From: Ewingella sp049889095
Lineage (GTDB): Bacteria; Pseudomonadota; Gammaproteobacteria; Enterobacterales; Enterobacteriaceae
Assembly: GCA_049889095.1 (NCBI GenBank)
Contig: JBLJFK010000001.1
DNA: 64,000 bases
Strand: one strand, 5' to 3'
The notes beneath the pieces were generated by a model. That model made no database searches, had not been told where the DNA came from, and worked only from the letters and a program-made list of their open reading frames with translations. Below are positions 7,728 through 17,101 of the stretch, piece by piece. How positions within the stretch are numbered: position 1 is the first letter of the stretch; every line of letters starts with the position of its first letter. The position numbers and the translations under genes are program-made.

Positions 7728-9251
7728 ATGTCACGAAGCAACGTAGAAATTCCAGAAAATGTGCAGTCTTGGGTCGGCGAGGAGGCGAAATACAAGGAAG
7801 GGTTCTTCACCCAGCTGGCAACCGATGAATTAGCCTCTGGCATCAACGAAGATGTGGTACGTGCCATTTCCGCGAAGCGTAATGAGCCTGAGTGGATGCT
7901 GGAATTTCGTCTGCAGGCTTACCATGCTTGGTTGAAAATGGAAGAGCCACACTGGCTGAAAGCGTATTACACGCCGCTTGACTATCAAGATTACAGTTAT
8001 TATTCCGCGCCTTCCTGCGGAAGCTGTGATGACACTTGTGGGTCGCAGCCGGGTGCAACGCAGCAGTCAACGGCCGACGCTCTGGGTATTCCTGCGTTCG
8101 ACGGTAAAAACTACCTGACCAGCGAAGTGGAAAAGGCTTTCGAGCAGTTGGGTGTTCCCGTACGTGAAGGGAAGGAAGTGGCAGTCGATGCCATTTTCGA
8201 CTCCGTGTCTGTCTCTACCACTTACCGCTCAAAATTGGCTGAGTCAGGGGTTATTTTCTGCTCATTCGGTGAAGCTATTCACGAATACCCGGACCTGGTT
8301 CGCAAATATCTCGGTACGGTCGTCCCTGCGCAGGATAATTTCTTTGCTGCATTGAACGCCGCTGTGGCTTCTGACGGCACCTTCGTTTATGTGCCTAAAG
8401 GCGTACGCTGCCCGATGGAACTGTCGACCTATTTCCGAATTAATGCGGCGAAAACTGGTCAGTTCGAACGTACCATCCTCATCGCCGACGAAGGCAGCTA
8501 CGTTAGCTACATCGAAGGTTGCTCTGCGCCGGTTCGCGACACCTATCAACTTCATGCGGCCGTGGTTGAGGTCATTTTGCATAAAGATGCGGAAGTGAAA
8601 TATTCCACCGTGCAGAACTGGTTCTCTGGTGGCAAAGAGAGCACCGGCGGGATACTGAACTTCGTCACTAAACGTGCACTTTGCGAAGGTGCGGGTTCAA
8701 AAATGTCCTGGACGCAGTCTGAAACCGGTTCTGCGATCACCTGGAAATACCCGAGCGTTATTCTCAAAGGTGACAACTCGATCGGTGAGTTCTTCTCCGT
8801 GGCGCTGACCAGCGGTAAACAGCAGGCGGATACCGGCACCAAGATGATCCATATTGGTAAAAACACCAAGTCGACCATTATTTCCAAAGGTATTTCTGCT
8901 GGCCATAGCCAGAACAGCTATCGCGGTCTGGTAAAAATTCTACCGTCGGCGGAAAACGCGCGTAACTTTACCCAGTGTGACTCGATGCTTATCGGTCCGG
9001 ACAGCGCGGCACATACCTTCCCTTATGTGGAAGTGCGCAACAATACTGCCCAGCTTGAGCATGAGGCCACTACCTCGAAAATCGGCGACGATCAGCTGTT
9101 CTACTGCTTGCAACGCGGTATCAGTGAAGATGATGCTATCTCAATGATTGTTAACGGTTTCTGTAAAGATGTTTTTTCCGAGCTGCCGCTGGAGTTCGCT
9201 GTCGAAGCACAGAAACTGCTGGCGATCAGCCTTGAACACAGCGTCGGTTAA
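7728..9251 (+). CDS. sufB: Fe-S cluster scaffold subunit SufB
   Basis: SufB forms the SufBC2D scaffold on which sulfide from SufS/SufE and iron build a new cluster. With the ATG at 7728 the product is 507 residues (MSRSNVEIPENVQSWVGEEA), slightly longer than the 495 of E. coli because of an insert after SGSQPGATQQ-like sequence near residue 115. The conserved functional segments are present: FTQCDSMLIG with the sulfur-accepting cysteine and QLEHEATTS with the His-Glu pair near the C-terminus. An in-frame upstream extension inside sufA is not used because it does not match the family. The gap to sufC is unusually long (see the hairpin at 9309). Confidence 0.97.
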   Translation: MSRSNVEIPENVQSWVGEEAKYKEGFFTQLATDELASGINEDVVRAISAKRNEPEWMLEFRLQAYHAWLKMEEPHWLKAYYTPLDYQDYSYYSAPSCGSCDDTCGSQPGATQQSTADALGIPAFDGKNYLTSEVEKAFEQLGVPVREGKEVAVDAIFDSVSVSTTYRSKLAESGVIFCSFGEAIHEYPDLVRKYLGTVVPAQDNFFAALNAAVASDGTFVYVPKGVRCPMELSTYFRINAAKTGQFERTILIADEGSYVSYIEGCSAPVRDTYQLHAAVVEVILHKDAEVKYSTVQNWFSGGKESTGGILNFVTKRALCEGAGSKMSWTQSETGSAITWKYPSVILKGDNSIGEFFSVALTSGKQQADTGTKMIHIGKNTKSTIISKGISAGHSQNSYRGLVKILPSAENARNFTQCDSMLIGPDSAAHTFPYVEVRNNTAQLEHEATTSKIGDDQLFYCLQRGISEDDAISMIVNGFCKDVFSELPLEFAVEAQKLLAISLEHSVG

Positions 9252-9308
9252 TACTCCGGCGACTTTTCCTGTCGTTGCTGGGTGGTGTGACGCCCGCGAC
9301 GGACAGGT

Positions 9309-9365
9309 TTGAGTTCAGCACAGTAAAGCATAATCAGAATTATGAGCGCGCAGGCGCAAACTCAA
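9309..9365 (+). other. Nested inverted repeat in the sufB-sufC spacer
   Basis: Outer arms TTGAGTT (9309-9315) and AACTCAA (9359-9365) enclose an inner stem CATAAT-CAGA-ATTATG (9329-9344). The outer 3' arm runs into the sufC ribosome site AAGGA, so folding could lower sufC translation. The structure is visible in the sequence; the regulatory role is inference. Confidence 0.45.
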
Positions 9366-9373
9366 GGATACGT

Positions 9374-10120
9374 ATGTTAAGCATTAAGAATTTAAAGGTC
9401 CGTGTCGAAGAAAAGGAAATTCTTAAAGGACTTGATCTGGAGATCAAACCAGGAGAAGTACACGCCATCATGGGCCCGAACGGCTCAGGTAAAAGTACGC
9501 TTTCTGCGACGCTGGCCGGACGCGAGGACTACGAAGTTACCGAAGGCACTGTTGAGTTTAACGGTAAAGATTTACTGGATCTCGCGCCGGAAGACCGGGC
9601 AGGCGAGGGCGTATTTATGGCTTTCCAATATCCGGTAGAGATCCCTGGCGTCACCAACCATTTCTTCCTGCAAACTGCGGTAAATGCGGTACGTAAATAT
9701 CGTCAGTTGCCTCCGATGGACCGTTTTGACTTCGCTGATTTCATTGAAGAAAAAATCGCCATGCTCAAAATGCCGGCCGATTTGCTGACCCGCTCTGTCA
9801 ACGTCGGCTTCTCCGGCGGTGAAAAGAAGCGTAACGATATTCTGCAAATGGCGGCGCTTGAGCCTAACCTGTGCATCCTTGATGAAACCGACTCTGGCCT
9901 GGACATTGATGCGCTGAAAATCGTTTCCGATGGTGTGAATTCCCTGCGTGACGGCAAACGTTCATTCATTATCGTTACCCACTACCAGCGTATCCTCGAC
10001 TACATCAAGCCTGACTTCGTGCACGTTTTGTGGCAGGGCCGTATTGTTAAATCCGGCGATTTCACCTTGGTTAAACAGTTAGAGGAGCAAGGTTATGGCT
10101 GGCTTACAGACCAAGAGTAA
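9374..10120 (+). CDS. sufC: Fe-S assembly ATPase SufC
   Basis: A soluble ABC-type ATPase that drives conformational change in SufBC2D. The 248-residue product (E. coli length) has Walker A GPNGSGKS (34-41), signature SGGEKK (147-152) and Walker B with CILDETDSGLD (~167-177). The ATG at 9374 (MLSIKNLKVRVEEKEI) follows AAGGATACGT; a longer frame reaches to 9275 but those residues are not part of the family. It overlaps sufD by 26 bases, implying translational coupling. Confidence 0.97.
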   Translation: MLSIKNLKVRVEEKEILKGLDLEIKPGEVHAIMGPNGSGKSTLSATLAGREDYEVTEGTVEFNGKDLLDLAPEDRAGEGVFMAFQYPVEIPGVTNHFFLQTAVNAVRKYRQLPPMDRFDFADFIEEKIAMLKMPADLLTRSVNVGFSGGEKKRNDILQMAALEPNLCILDETDSGLDIDALKIVSDGVNSLRDGKRSFIIVTHYQRILDYIKPDFVHVLWQGRIVKSGDFTLVKQLEEQGYGWLTDQE

Positions 10121-11396
10121 CGTACCGGCGGCAGGCAGTTCACACGCTATGCAGCAGTTATACCGCCTGTTCGAAAGCGCGGGCGGCGAGCAGTCAGCGC
10201 ATGCACATGCACACTGGCAGCAGGTTTTGCGCATTGGTTTCCCTAATGCAAAACTAGAGAACTGGAAATATACACCGGTCTCTTCTTTGCTGGGTAACCA
10301 GTTCTTTGCACCACAGCCGCATGTGCTGTCCATTGACCAACTGAAGGCCGTGGCGCTACCGATTGAGGCTTATCGCCTGGTTTTTGTGGATGGCTGCTAC
10401 AACGCCGATCTTAGCGATGCTCAGACCGGTGAGTTCGAAATTGAAAAACTCAGTCCGTCCATGCAACAAATGTTGCCTGAACCGATTGAGTCTGAAGTTT
10501 TTCTGCATCTGACCGAAAGTCTGGCGCAAGACGCTTTGTCTGTACGGTTACCGGCCGGTAAACAGGCAGAGAAGCCGCTCTATCTTCTGCATATCAGCAG
10601 TGGACGTGATCAGGCGCGTGAAATTAATACCATGCATCACCGCTATCATCTGGCGATTGAAAATGGTGCTAATGCAGAAGTGATTGAACATTATGTCACT
10701 CTCGGCGATAAGGGGCATTTCACGGGGGCGCGCCTGACAGTCAATGTTGGCGACAATGCTGATTTTACCCATTATAAACTGGCGTTCGAAAGCCAGGCCA
10801 GTTTCCACTTTTCGCACAATGATCTGGTGATTGGACGTGACGCGCGCGTTGCCAGCCACAGCTTTCTGCTGGGCGCGGGCCTGACCCGCAATAACACCAG
10901 TGCACAGTTGAACGGCGAGAACAGTAACCTGAATATTAATAGCCTGGTGTTGCCAATCGATGCGGAAATTGCTGATACCCGCACCTACCTTGAGCACAAT
11001 AAGGGTTATTGCAACAGCAATCAGTTGCATAAAGTGATCGTGCATGATCGTGCCAAAGCCGTGTTTAACGGCATGATTAAAGTGGCAAAGCACGCATTGA
11101 AAACAGACGGTAAGATGAACAACAACAACCTGCTATTAAGCAAGCAGGCTGAAGTTGACACCAAACCGCAGCTGGAAATTTATGCCGATGATGTGAAATG
11201 TAGCCACGGTGCAACGGTTGGTCGTATCGATGATGAACAACTGTTTTACCTGCGCGCACGTGGCATCAGTGGCCAGGACGCACAGCACATGATTATTTTT
11301 GCTTTTGCGGCTGAGCTGACTGAAGCGATCGAAAATGAAACCCTGCGCGATGTAGTCATTGCCCGTATTGCTGGCAGACTAAACCGAGGTGAGTAA
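10095..11396 (+). CDS. sufD: Fe-S cluster assembly protein SufD
   Basis: SufD is the SufB paralogue in the SufBC2D complex and helps bring in iron. The 433-residue product is about ten residues longer than the E. coli protein. The right-handed beta-helix core is followed by the conserved C-terminal segment CSHGATVGRIDDEQLFYL with the family's key cysteine and histidine. Its ATG lies inside the end of sufC (GGAGCAAGGTTATGG gives the ribosome site) and its stop TAATGA overlaps the sufS start. Confidence 0.96.
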   Translation: MAGLQTKSNVPAAGSSHAMQQLYRLFESAGGEQSAHAHAHWQQVLRIGFPNAKLENWKYTPVSSLLGNQFFAPQPHVLSIDQLKAVALPIEAYRLVFVDGCYNADLSDAQTGEFEIEKLSPSMQQMLPEPIESEVFLHLTESLAQDALSVRLPAGKQAEKPLYLLHISSGRDQAREINTMHHRYHLAIENGANAEVIEHYVTLGDKGHFTGARLTVNVGDNADFTHYKLAFESQASFHFSHNDLVIGRDARVASHSFLLGAGLTRNNTSAQLNGENSNLNINSLVLPIDAEIADTRTYLEHNKGYCNSNQLHKVIVHDRAKAVFNGMIKVAKHALKTDGKMNNNNLLLSKQAEVDTKPQLEIYADDVKCSHGATVGRIDDEQLFYLRARGISGQDAQHMIIFAFAAELTEAIENETLRDVVIARIAGRLNRGE

Positions 11397-12616
11397 TGAG
11401 TTTTCCCCTGGAAAGAGTTCGTAGCGATTTCCCCCTGCTGAGCCGTGAAGTAAACGGCCAGCCGCTGGCCTATCTTGATAGCGCGGCCAGCGCGCAGAAA
11501 CCCCGTCAGGTCATTGAGCGTGAGCTTGGGTTCTATGAGCATGGCTATGCTGCGGTTCATCGCGGCATTCATACCTTAAGCGCTGAAGCCACCGAGCAGA
11601 TGGAGAACGTCCGCACGCAGGCTGCGCAATTTATTAATGCTGCTTCCACCGAAGAGATCGTGTTTGTTAAGGGCTCAACTGAAGCCATTAACCTGGTCGC
11701 CAATACCTTCGGGCGCACTGCTTTGCATGCGGGTGATCGGATTATCATCACCGAAATGGAGCACCATGCGAACATCGTTCCCTGGCAGATGTTGGCAAAA
11801 GAGCGTGATTTGCATATCGACGTTTGGCATTTGACCTCGAGCGGCGAGCTGGATTTATCTGAGCTGGAAACGCTGATCACACCAGGCACCAAACTGCTGG
11901 CATTGACGCACGTTTCCAATGTACTTGGTACTGTTAACCCAATTGAAAAGATTATCTCTCAGGCCAAAGCCGCAGGGCTGACGGTACTGGTCGATGGGGC
12001 GCAGGCCGTAATGCACTACTCCGTAGACGTTCAGGCGCTTGGCTGCGATTTCTATGTCTGGTCTGGGCATAAGCTCTATGGACCAACCGGCATCGGTATT
12101 CTTTACGGTCGTAAAGCGTTGCTGGATCAAATGCCACCGTGGGAAGGAGGCGGTTCGATGATCAAACACGTCAGTCTGACTGCAGGCACCACCTTCGCGG
12201 CAGCACCATGGCGTTTTGAAGCCGGTACGCCAAATACCGGTGGCATCATGGGGCTGGGTGCAGCAATTGAGTATGTGACTGAACTCGGTTTAGAAAATAT
12301 CCATGCCTATGAGCAGGAACTGATGTCTTATGCGCTCGACGCTCTGACGCAGGTACCTGACATCGTGATTTATGGTCCGGCGATCCGCTCCGGTGTGATT
12401 GCTTTTAACCTCGGTAAGCATCACGCTTATGATGTGGGGAGTTTCCTCGATCAATACGGCATTGCAATCCGTACCGGGCATCACTGCGCTATGCCATTGA
12501 TGTCATTCTACGGTGTTCCGGCCATGTGCCGTGCGTCGCTCGCCATGTACAATACCCGTGAAGAAGTCGACCGTTTGGTCGCGGGGCTGCAACGTATTCA
12601 CCGGCTGCTGGGTTAA
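11396..12616 (+). CDS. sufS: Cysteine desulfurase SufS
   Basis: A PLP-dependent class-V aminotransferase-fold enzyme that takes sulfur from L-cysteine as a persulfide and hands it to SufE. The 406-residue product has the PLP lysine K226 (SGHKLYGPTG) and the persulfide cysteine C364 (RTGHHCAMP), both at the E. coli positions. Start and sufD stop overlap by the ATGA arrangement, and sufE follows after 29 bases. Confidence 0.97.
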   Translation: MSFPLERVRSDFPLLSREVNGQPLAYLDSAASAQKPRQVIERELGFYEHGYAAVHRGIHTLSAEATEQMENVRTQAAQFINAASTEEIVFVKGSTEAINLVANTFGRTALHAGDRIIITEMEHHANIVPWQMLAKERDLHIDVWHLTSSGELDLSELETLITPGTKLLALTHVSNVLGTVNPIEKIISQAKAAGLTVLVDGAQAVMHYSVDVQALGCDFYVWSGHKLYGPTGIGILYGRKALLDQMPPWEGGGSMIKHVSLTAGTTFAAAPWRFEAGTPNTGGIMGLGAAIEYVTELGLENIHAYEQELMSYALDALTQVPDIVIYGPAIRSGVIAFNLGKHHAYDVGSFLDQYGIAIRTGHHCAMPLMSFYGVPAMCRASLAMYNTREEVDRLVAGLQRIHRLLG

Positions 12617-12645
12617 CCAGGCGTTTATTATCAGGATCTATTTTT

Positions 12646-13059
12646 ATGGCTTTGCCAGATAAAGAAAAATTAGTTAAAAATTTTTCCCGTTGCCCGAATT
12701 GGGAAGAAAAATACCTTTATGTGATCGAACTTGGGGCACAACTGGAACCGCTTACTGATGAATATCGTCAGGATAAGCACTTGATCTCTGGTTGCCAAAG
12801 TCAGGTATGGATCGTCATGCATACAGCTGCAAACGGTCAGCTGAGCTTCCTCGGTGACAGTGATGCGGCGATCGTTAAAGGTTTAGTAGCGATTGTTTTC
12901 AGTCTCTATCAGGGATTGACGGCTCAGGATGTCGTGACGCTGGATGTACGACCGTTTTTCACGCAGCTAGAGCTGAGTCAGCATTTGACGCCTTCACGCT
13001 CGCAGGGGCTGGAAGCGATGATCCGCGCTATTCGTGCCCGTGCGCAGCAACTGAGCTGA
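12646..13059 (+). CDS. sufE: Sulfur acceptor protein SufE
   Basis: SufE accepts persulfide from SufS and passes it to SufB. The 137-residue protein has the acceptor cysteine C50 in LISGCQSQVW. It is the last gene of the operon and is followed by a long hairpin. Confidence 0.96.
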   Translation: MALPDKEKLVKNFSRCPNWEEKYLYVIELGAQLEPLTDEYRQDKHLISGCQSQVWIVMHTAANGQLSFLGDSDAAIVKGLVAIVFSLYQGLTAQDVVTLDVRPFFTQLELSQHLTPSRSQGLEAMIRAIRARAQQLS

Positions 13060-13078
13060 AGGGTGCACTAACCCTTAA

Positions 13079-13120
13079 TTGCTCATTAGGAATGTTCTGC
13101 TAATGAGCAATGCTATTTTT
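13079..13120 (+). terminator. Terminator of the suf operon
   Basis: An 11-bp perfect stem TTGCTCATTAG / CTAATGAGCAA with a 10-nt loop; the T run (13116-13120) starts five bases after the stem. Confidence 0.7.
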
Positions 13121-13364
13121 CACTCCGCTGTTATAAAATCATTATTTAATACTTGTATTTCAGCTGCTTAAACCCTCTCTGTTCATCGAAATGTAACGTT
13201 GATTCAATTTTCTAAAGTCTTGATTTTAGGCATATAAATTGCCTTTACCCTCCCTCCTGTTACTATTAATTCCTCGAAGAAAAGTTCATTTCGCGAAGGC
13301 AATTTTGGCCTGATGATGGCATCGGGTTTTATTATATTTACGATAACAACGAGCAGGATTCAGC

Positions 13365-14360
13365 ATGAAAAGTGCATTACCCATGATGGGCATGTTATTT
13401 GCCGGTTATCTGGCGAGTAGTACCGCTAACGCCGCAGAATATCCGCTTCCGCCGGAAGACAGCCGTTTAATTGGTGAGAATACGACTTATGTTGTTCCCA
13501 ACGATGGACTGCCGCTGGAAGCGGTTGCGGCAAAATACCAGATTGGTTTGATCGGTATGCTGGAGGCGAACCCAGGCACTGACCCTTATCTGCCAAAGTC
13601 TGGCACTGTCCTGACCATTCCTTCGCAAATGCTGCTGCCGGATACCAAGCGTGAGGGGATAGTGGTGAACCTGGCGGAGCTGCGTCTCTATTACTACCCG
13701 AAGGGCGAGAACAAAGTGATTGTCCTGCCGATTGGTATTGGTCAACTCGGGCGTAATACGCCAGAAATGGTGACCTCAGTCAGCCAGAAAATACCCAACC
13801 CGACCTGGACTCCAACAGCCAATATACGTAAAGCATATCTGAAAGACGGCATCAAGCTGCCGGGTATGGTGCCTGCTGGCCCGGAGAATCCAATGGGACT
13901 GTTCGCCATGCGCCTCTCTGCTGGTACTGGGCAATACCTTATCCACGGCACCAATGCTAATTTTGGCATCGGCATGCGCGTCAGCTCTGGCTGTATCCGC
14001 TTACGCCCGGACGATATCGAGGCCTTGTTCAATATGGTACCAAAGGGAACGCGTGTGCAGATCGTCAATCAACCGATCAAGTTTGACGTAGAGCCTGACG
14101 GGAAACGCTATATTGAAGTACACCAGCCGCTCTCTCACACTGAAAAAGATGATCCCCAGACTAAGCCTATTCCACTTACGGCAGCGGGGAAGAAGTTCGT
14201 CAAGAGTAAAGAGACGGATGATGAGGTTGTAAAACAGGCTATCGAGCGTCGTTCAGGCATGCCAGTGGTTGTCAGTAAAGGTGTTGAAGCGACAAATGCA
14301 CCGCCTGTGATTGCAGCAGCATCAACGGTACCCGTCGATGAAACCGCTGATAGTCAGTAG
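13365..14360 (+). CDS. ldtE: L,D-transpeptidase LdtE (YnhG)
   Basis: A periplasmic L,D-transpeptidase that makes 3-3 cross-links in peptidoglycan. The 331-residue precursor has a signal peptide (residues 1-23, cleavage after ANA), a LysM-like segment (~42-87) and the YkuD domain (~97-235) with HGT at 194-196 and the catalytic cysteine C210 in SSGCIRL. The C-terminal ~80 residues are low-complexity and likely flexible. As in E. coli it sits between sufE and lpp. It is a single-gene unit ended by a terminator. Confidence 0.94.
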   Translation: MKSALPMMGMLFAGYLASSTANAAEYPLPPEDSRLIGENTTYVVPNDGLPLEAVAAKYQIGLIGMLEANPGTDPYLPKSGTVLTIPSQMLLPDTKREGIVVNLAELRLYYYPKGENKVIVLPIGIGQLGRNTPEMVTSVSQKIPNPTWTPTANIRKAYLKDGIKLPGMVPAGPENPMGLFAMRLSAGTGQYLIHGTNANFGIGMRVSSGCIRLRPDDIEALFNMVPKGTRVQIVNQPIKFDVEPDGKRYIEVHQPLSHTEKDDPQTKPIPLTAAGKKFVKSKETDDEVVKQAIERRSGMPVVVSKGVEATNAPPVIAAASTVPVDETADSQ

Positions 14361-14396
14361 AGGCTCTCTATGAGCCATAGCAAAGTTTAAATATCA

Positions 14397-14419
14397 GGGG
14401 CGGTTACCGCCCCTTTTTT
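14397..14419 (+). terminator. Terminator of ldtE
   Basis: Stem GGGGCGG / CCGCCCC with loop TTA and six T. Confidence 0.9.
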
Positions 14420-14508
14420 ACGTCTGTACGTCAGTGAGGGTGGCAGGGAGCGTTTCAGGTCAATGGAAATTGATCGAATGAGAAGGCTTGAAAAGGAGAA
14501 TTGAAGGC

Positions 14509-14537
14509 AAAAAAAATGGCGCACTGAGTGCGCCATT
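14509..14537 (-). terminator. Terminator of lpp
   Basis: On the minus strand a 10-bp perfect stem AATGGCGCAC / GTGCGCCATT closes on three bases and runs into eight T, 18 bases after the lpp stop. Confidence 0.9.
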
Positions 14538-14554
14538 GAGCTTAAGAAGTAATA

Positions 14555-14791
14555 TTACTTCTTGTAAGCGTGTGCTTGGTTGTCAAGACGTTGGTTAGCG
14601 CGTGCTGCGTCGTCTTTAGCTGCCTGAACGTCAGAACGCATTGCGTTCACGTCGTTGCTCAGTTGGTCAACTTTAGAGTTCAGAGTAGAAACGTCTGAAG
14701 ACAGTTGGTCGATTTTAGCATTGCTTGAACAACCAGCCAGCATAGTTGAAGCCAAGATCACAGCGCCCAGTACCATTTTAGTGCGATTCAT
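14555..14791 (-). CDS. lpp: Major outer-membrane (Braun) lipoprotein Lpp
   Basis: Lpp tethers the outer membrane to peptidoglycan through its C-terminal lysine and is among the most abundant proteins of the cell. The 78-residue precursor has a signal peptide with lipobox LAGC (C21), a heptad-repeat coiled coil and the terminal YKK. The upstream minus-strand leader TCTAGAGGGTATTTATAATG is almost the E. coli lpp leader, with GAGGG as ribosome site. It lies tail-on to ldtE and downstream of pykF. Confidence 0.98.
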   Translation of the reverse strand: MNRTKMVLGAVILASTMLAGCSSNAKIDQLSSDVSTLNSKVDQLSNDVNAMRSDVQAAKDDAARANQRLDNQAHAYKK

Positions 14792-14799
14792 TATAAATA

Positions 14800-14880
14800 C
14801 CCTCTAGATTAAGTTAATCTCCATGTAGCGTTACAAGTATTACACAAACCTTTTTCTAATGAGAATAAATATTTGCTCGT
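14800..14880 (-). promoter_or_regulatory. lpp promoter and leader
   Basis: The minus strand carries TTTGTGTAATACTTGTAACG and CTACATGGAGATTAACT, nearly identical to the E. coli lpp promoter and leader. The -10 TAATAC is at 14837-14842; the region upstream is A/T-rich as in the strong E. coli promoter. Confidence 0.85.
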
Positions 14881-15032
14881 AAACGCTTTATTTCGACTGT
14901 TAGCTCAAAGAAGCATCTTATTTTACGAAAAAGTCAAAAATTGCAGCGAAAACAGCCGGATTCCATGAGACTTGTCCCATTTGTTTCTTGGTTTTTCTGC
15001 ATGTTATTTTGGATTCTTACGATAGCGACAAT

Positions 15033-15060
15033 AAAAAACGCCGCATTGAGCGGCGTTTTG
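15033..15060 (-). terminator. Terminator of pykF
   Basis: A 10-bp stem AAAACGCCGC / GCGGCGTTTT with a 5-nt loop; on the minus strand it runs into T, 26 bases after the pykF stop. The flanking A and T make it usable from both sides. Confidence 0.9.
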
Positions 15061-15085
15061 ACCCTGAAACGATGTCACATTTTAA

Positions 15086-16498
15086 TTAAACAATGTGTAC
15101 CGATGCAGTATTGGTGGTGCCGCTTTGGACCAGAGCGCCTGAAACCATCACTACAACATCGCCTTTCTGCGCTAATCCGCTTTCGATTGCCGCTTCTTTG
15201 CCGATACGGTAGAAATCATCAGTTGAAGCAATCTCTTTCACTAACTGCGTTACCACGCCTTTAGTCAGGATCAACTGTCGAGCGGTCACTTCGTTAGTGG
15301 TTAATGCTAAAATGATGGCATGCGGGAAGTATTTGCGTACCGCTTTTGCTGATTTACCACCATTAGTTGCTACCACAATCAGTGGCGCATCCAGTTTTTC
15401 GGCAGTTTCAACAGCGCCGCGGCAAACTGCTTCAGTGATGCGCAGTTTACGATTGTCGTTTTGAACATCAATGCGACTTGGCATAACGCGATCAGTACGG
15501 GCACAGATGGTTGCCATGATGGTCACAGCTTCCAGCGGGTATTTACCTTTAGCACTTTCACCAGACAGCATAACGGCGTCAGTACCATCGATGATGGCGT
15601 TAGCTACGTCGCCAGCTTCAGCACGAGTAGGGCGCGGGTTTTTGATCATGGAATCGAGCATCTGGGTCGCGGTGATCACGACTTTGCGCGCACGGTTACA
15701 TTTTTCGATCATCATCTTCTGCGCGAAGATCACTTCTTCAACCGGGATCTCAACGCCTAAGTCACCACGAGCAACCATGATGCCGTCGGAAGCTTCAAGA
15801 ATTTCGTCGAAATTGTTCAGGCCTTCCTGATTCTCAATTTTAGAGATGATCTGAATATGTTCGCCGCCGTGTTCTTTCAGGTGTTCACGGATTTCCAGCA
15901 CATCAGAACGCTTACGGATAAAGGAAGCCGCGACGAAGTCAACGCCTTGCTCACAACCGAAGATCAGGTCACGTTTGTCTTTTTCAGCCAATGCTGGCAG
16001 AGCGATAGAAACGCCTGGCAGGTTAACGCCTTTGTTTTCGCCGAGGTCACCGTTGTTCAGTACTTTACAGGTAACTTCAGTCTCTGAAACTTCGATCACT
16101 TCCATACCAATCAGGCCATCATCAACCAGAATGGTGTTGCCAATTTTCAGGTCGGCAGCAAAGCCAGCGTAGGTCACTGCAACACGTTGAGTGTTACCAA
16201 TCACTGACTGGTCTGTCGTGAACGTGTAATTCTGACCCGCAACCAAAGAAGCGTCTACGCCGCCTTCCAGTTTCATCGTGCGGATTTCCGGGCCTTTGGT
16301 GTCCAGCAGTATGCCTGCTTTATGGCCGGTTTTAGCCATGACATTACGGATATTCTTGATGCGCTGACCGTGTTCTTCGTAATCACCGTGAGAGAAGTTC
16401 AAACGCATTACGTTCATGCCTGCATCAAGCAGTTTGGTTAGCATTTCTTCGGATTCAGTTTTTGGTCCGATGGTACAAACAATTTTGGTCTTTTTCAT
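15086..16498 (-). CDS. pykF: Pyruvate kinase I
   Basis: The fructose-1,6-bisphosphate-activated pyruvate kinase, which converts PEP and ADP to pyruvate and ATP at the end of glycolysis. The 470 residues match the E. coli length. The start MKKTKIVCTIGPKTES, RLNFSHGDYEEH, the catalytic ISKIENQEG lysine region and MVARGDLGVEIP are intact; the C-terminal domain holds the effector site. It is transcribed alone toward lpp, and a promoter with a Cra-like site lies upstream. With ppsA in the same window both directions of the PEP-pyruvate step are present. Confidence 0.98.
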   Translation of the reverse strand: MKKTKIVCTIGPKTESEEMLTKLLDAGMNVMRLNFSHGDYEEHGQRIKNIRNVMAKTGHKAGILLDTKGPEIRTMKLEGGVDASLVAGQNYTFTTDQSVIGNTQRVAVTYAGFAADLKIGNTILVDDGLIGMEVIEVSETEVTCKVLNNGDLGENKGVNLPGVSIALPALAEKDKRDLIFGCEQGVDFVAASFIRKRSDVLEIREHLKEHGGEHIQIISKIENQEGLNNFDEILEASDGIMVARGDLGVEIPVEEVIFAQKMMIEKCNRARKVVITATQMLDSMIKNPRPTRAEAGDVANAIIDGTDAVMLSGESAKGKYPLEAVTIMATICARTDRVMPSRIDVQNDNRKLRITEAVCRGAVETAEKLDAPLIVVATNGGKSAKAVRKYFPHAIILALTTNEVTARQLILTKGVVTQLVKEIASTDDFYRIGKEAAIESGLAQKGDVVVMVSGALVQSGTTNTASVHIV

Positions 16499-16618
16499 GA
16501 CGATTTTATCTACAAGTTGTGATGGAATGGAAATGAGCTCGCCCGACAGCGCTGCTGCCTGCGAAGAATTTGGTTGCTGCTGGATTGTTACAAATCACTA
16601 TTAAGCGTAGGCGACTGG

Positions 16619-16681
16619 AGAATAAATGGTGTGTAAAGTTCAGCCAAGACGTGGCGATCTGTACGATGGTTAATCGTTTAG
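16619..16681 (-). promoter_or_regulatory. pykF promoter with Cra-like site
   Basis: Minus-strand -35 TTGGCT (16642-16647), 17-base spacer, -10 TATTCT (16619-16624). Further upstream CTAAACGATTAA (16670-16681) agrees with 9 of 12 bases of the Cra core TGAAACGATTCA. Cra represses pykF in E. coli; that this is the site here is inferred. Confidence 0.5.
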
Positions 16682-16983
16682 GGTGAGGTAATGCTTTTAT
16701 AAGGCGATATCGACAGATCAAGGGGCTGAGACCATTCAATCGAGGAGACGGTGCGTATTATAAGGGCTAAGCGGTGGGAAACAAAATAAAAAACATGATG
16801 CTGCGCAAGCTTAGGGCATCTGAAGGGCGTTCGTTGCGCAAATGACCAATATGGGCATACGTTACATGACCACTGAAAAAAGGCCATACCAGATACTAAG
16901 CGATTAAGAGTAGTGATATAGAGAGATAATTATAAATTCAGGGTGTGCGGCTTGCGAAGAGAGCAATAGGGGGATTTTTCATC
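16682..16983. other. Gene-free region between pykF and the tRNA-Val pair
   Basis: I see no coding frame with a ribosome site, no clear terminator for the tRNA unit beyond a short T run at 16976-16980, and no repeat. It is A/T-rich, ordinary intergenic DNA. Confidence 0.5.
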
Positions 16984-17060
16984 TGGTGCGTCCGAATGGA
17001 CTCGAACCATCGACCCCCACCATGTCAAGGTGGTGCTCTAACCAACTGAGCTACGGACGC
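16984..17060 (-). tRNA. tRNA-Val (anticodon GAC)
   Basis: The minus strand gives a 77-nt tRNA with encoded CCA. Acceptor stem GCGTCCG / CGGACGC, D-loop AGCTCAGTTGGTTAGAGC, anticodon stem CCACC-TTGACAT-GGTGG with anticodon GAC, and TTCGAGTCC in the T-arm. It is identical to the next gene and corresponds to the E. coli valV/valW pair beside mdtK. Confidence 0.98.
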
Positions 17061-17101
17061 ACATCGGATGAAACTGACTAACTGAACCTTATGCAGAAAT
17101 G

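Noticed and set aside
10548..11093. 181-residue minus-strand frame inside sufD
   Set aside because: Antisense shadow of a core operon gene.
14941..15264. 107-residue plus-strand frame between lpp and pykF
   Set aside because: It runs through the pykF terminator and into the 3' end of pykF in antisense; no family or ribosome site.
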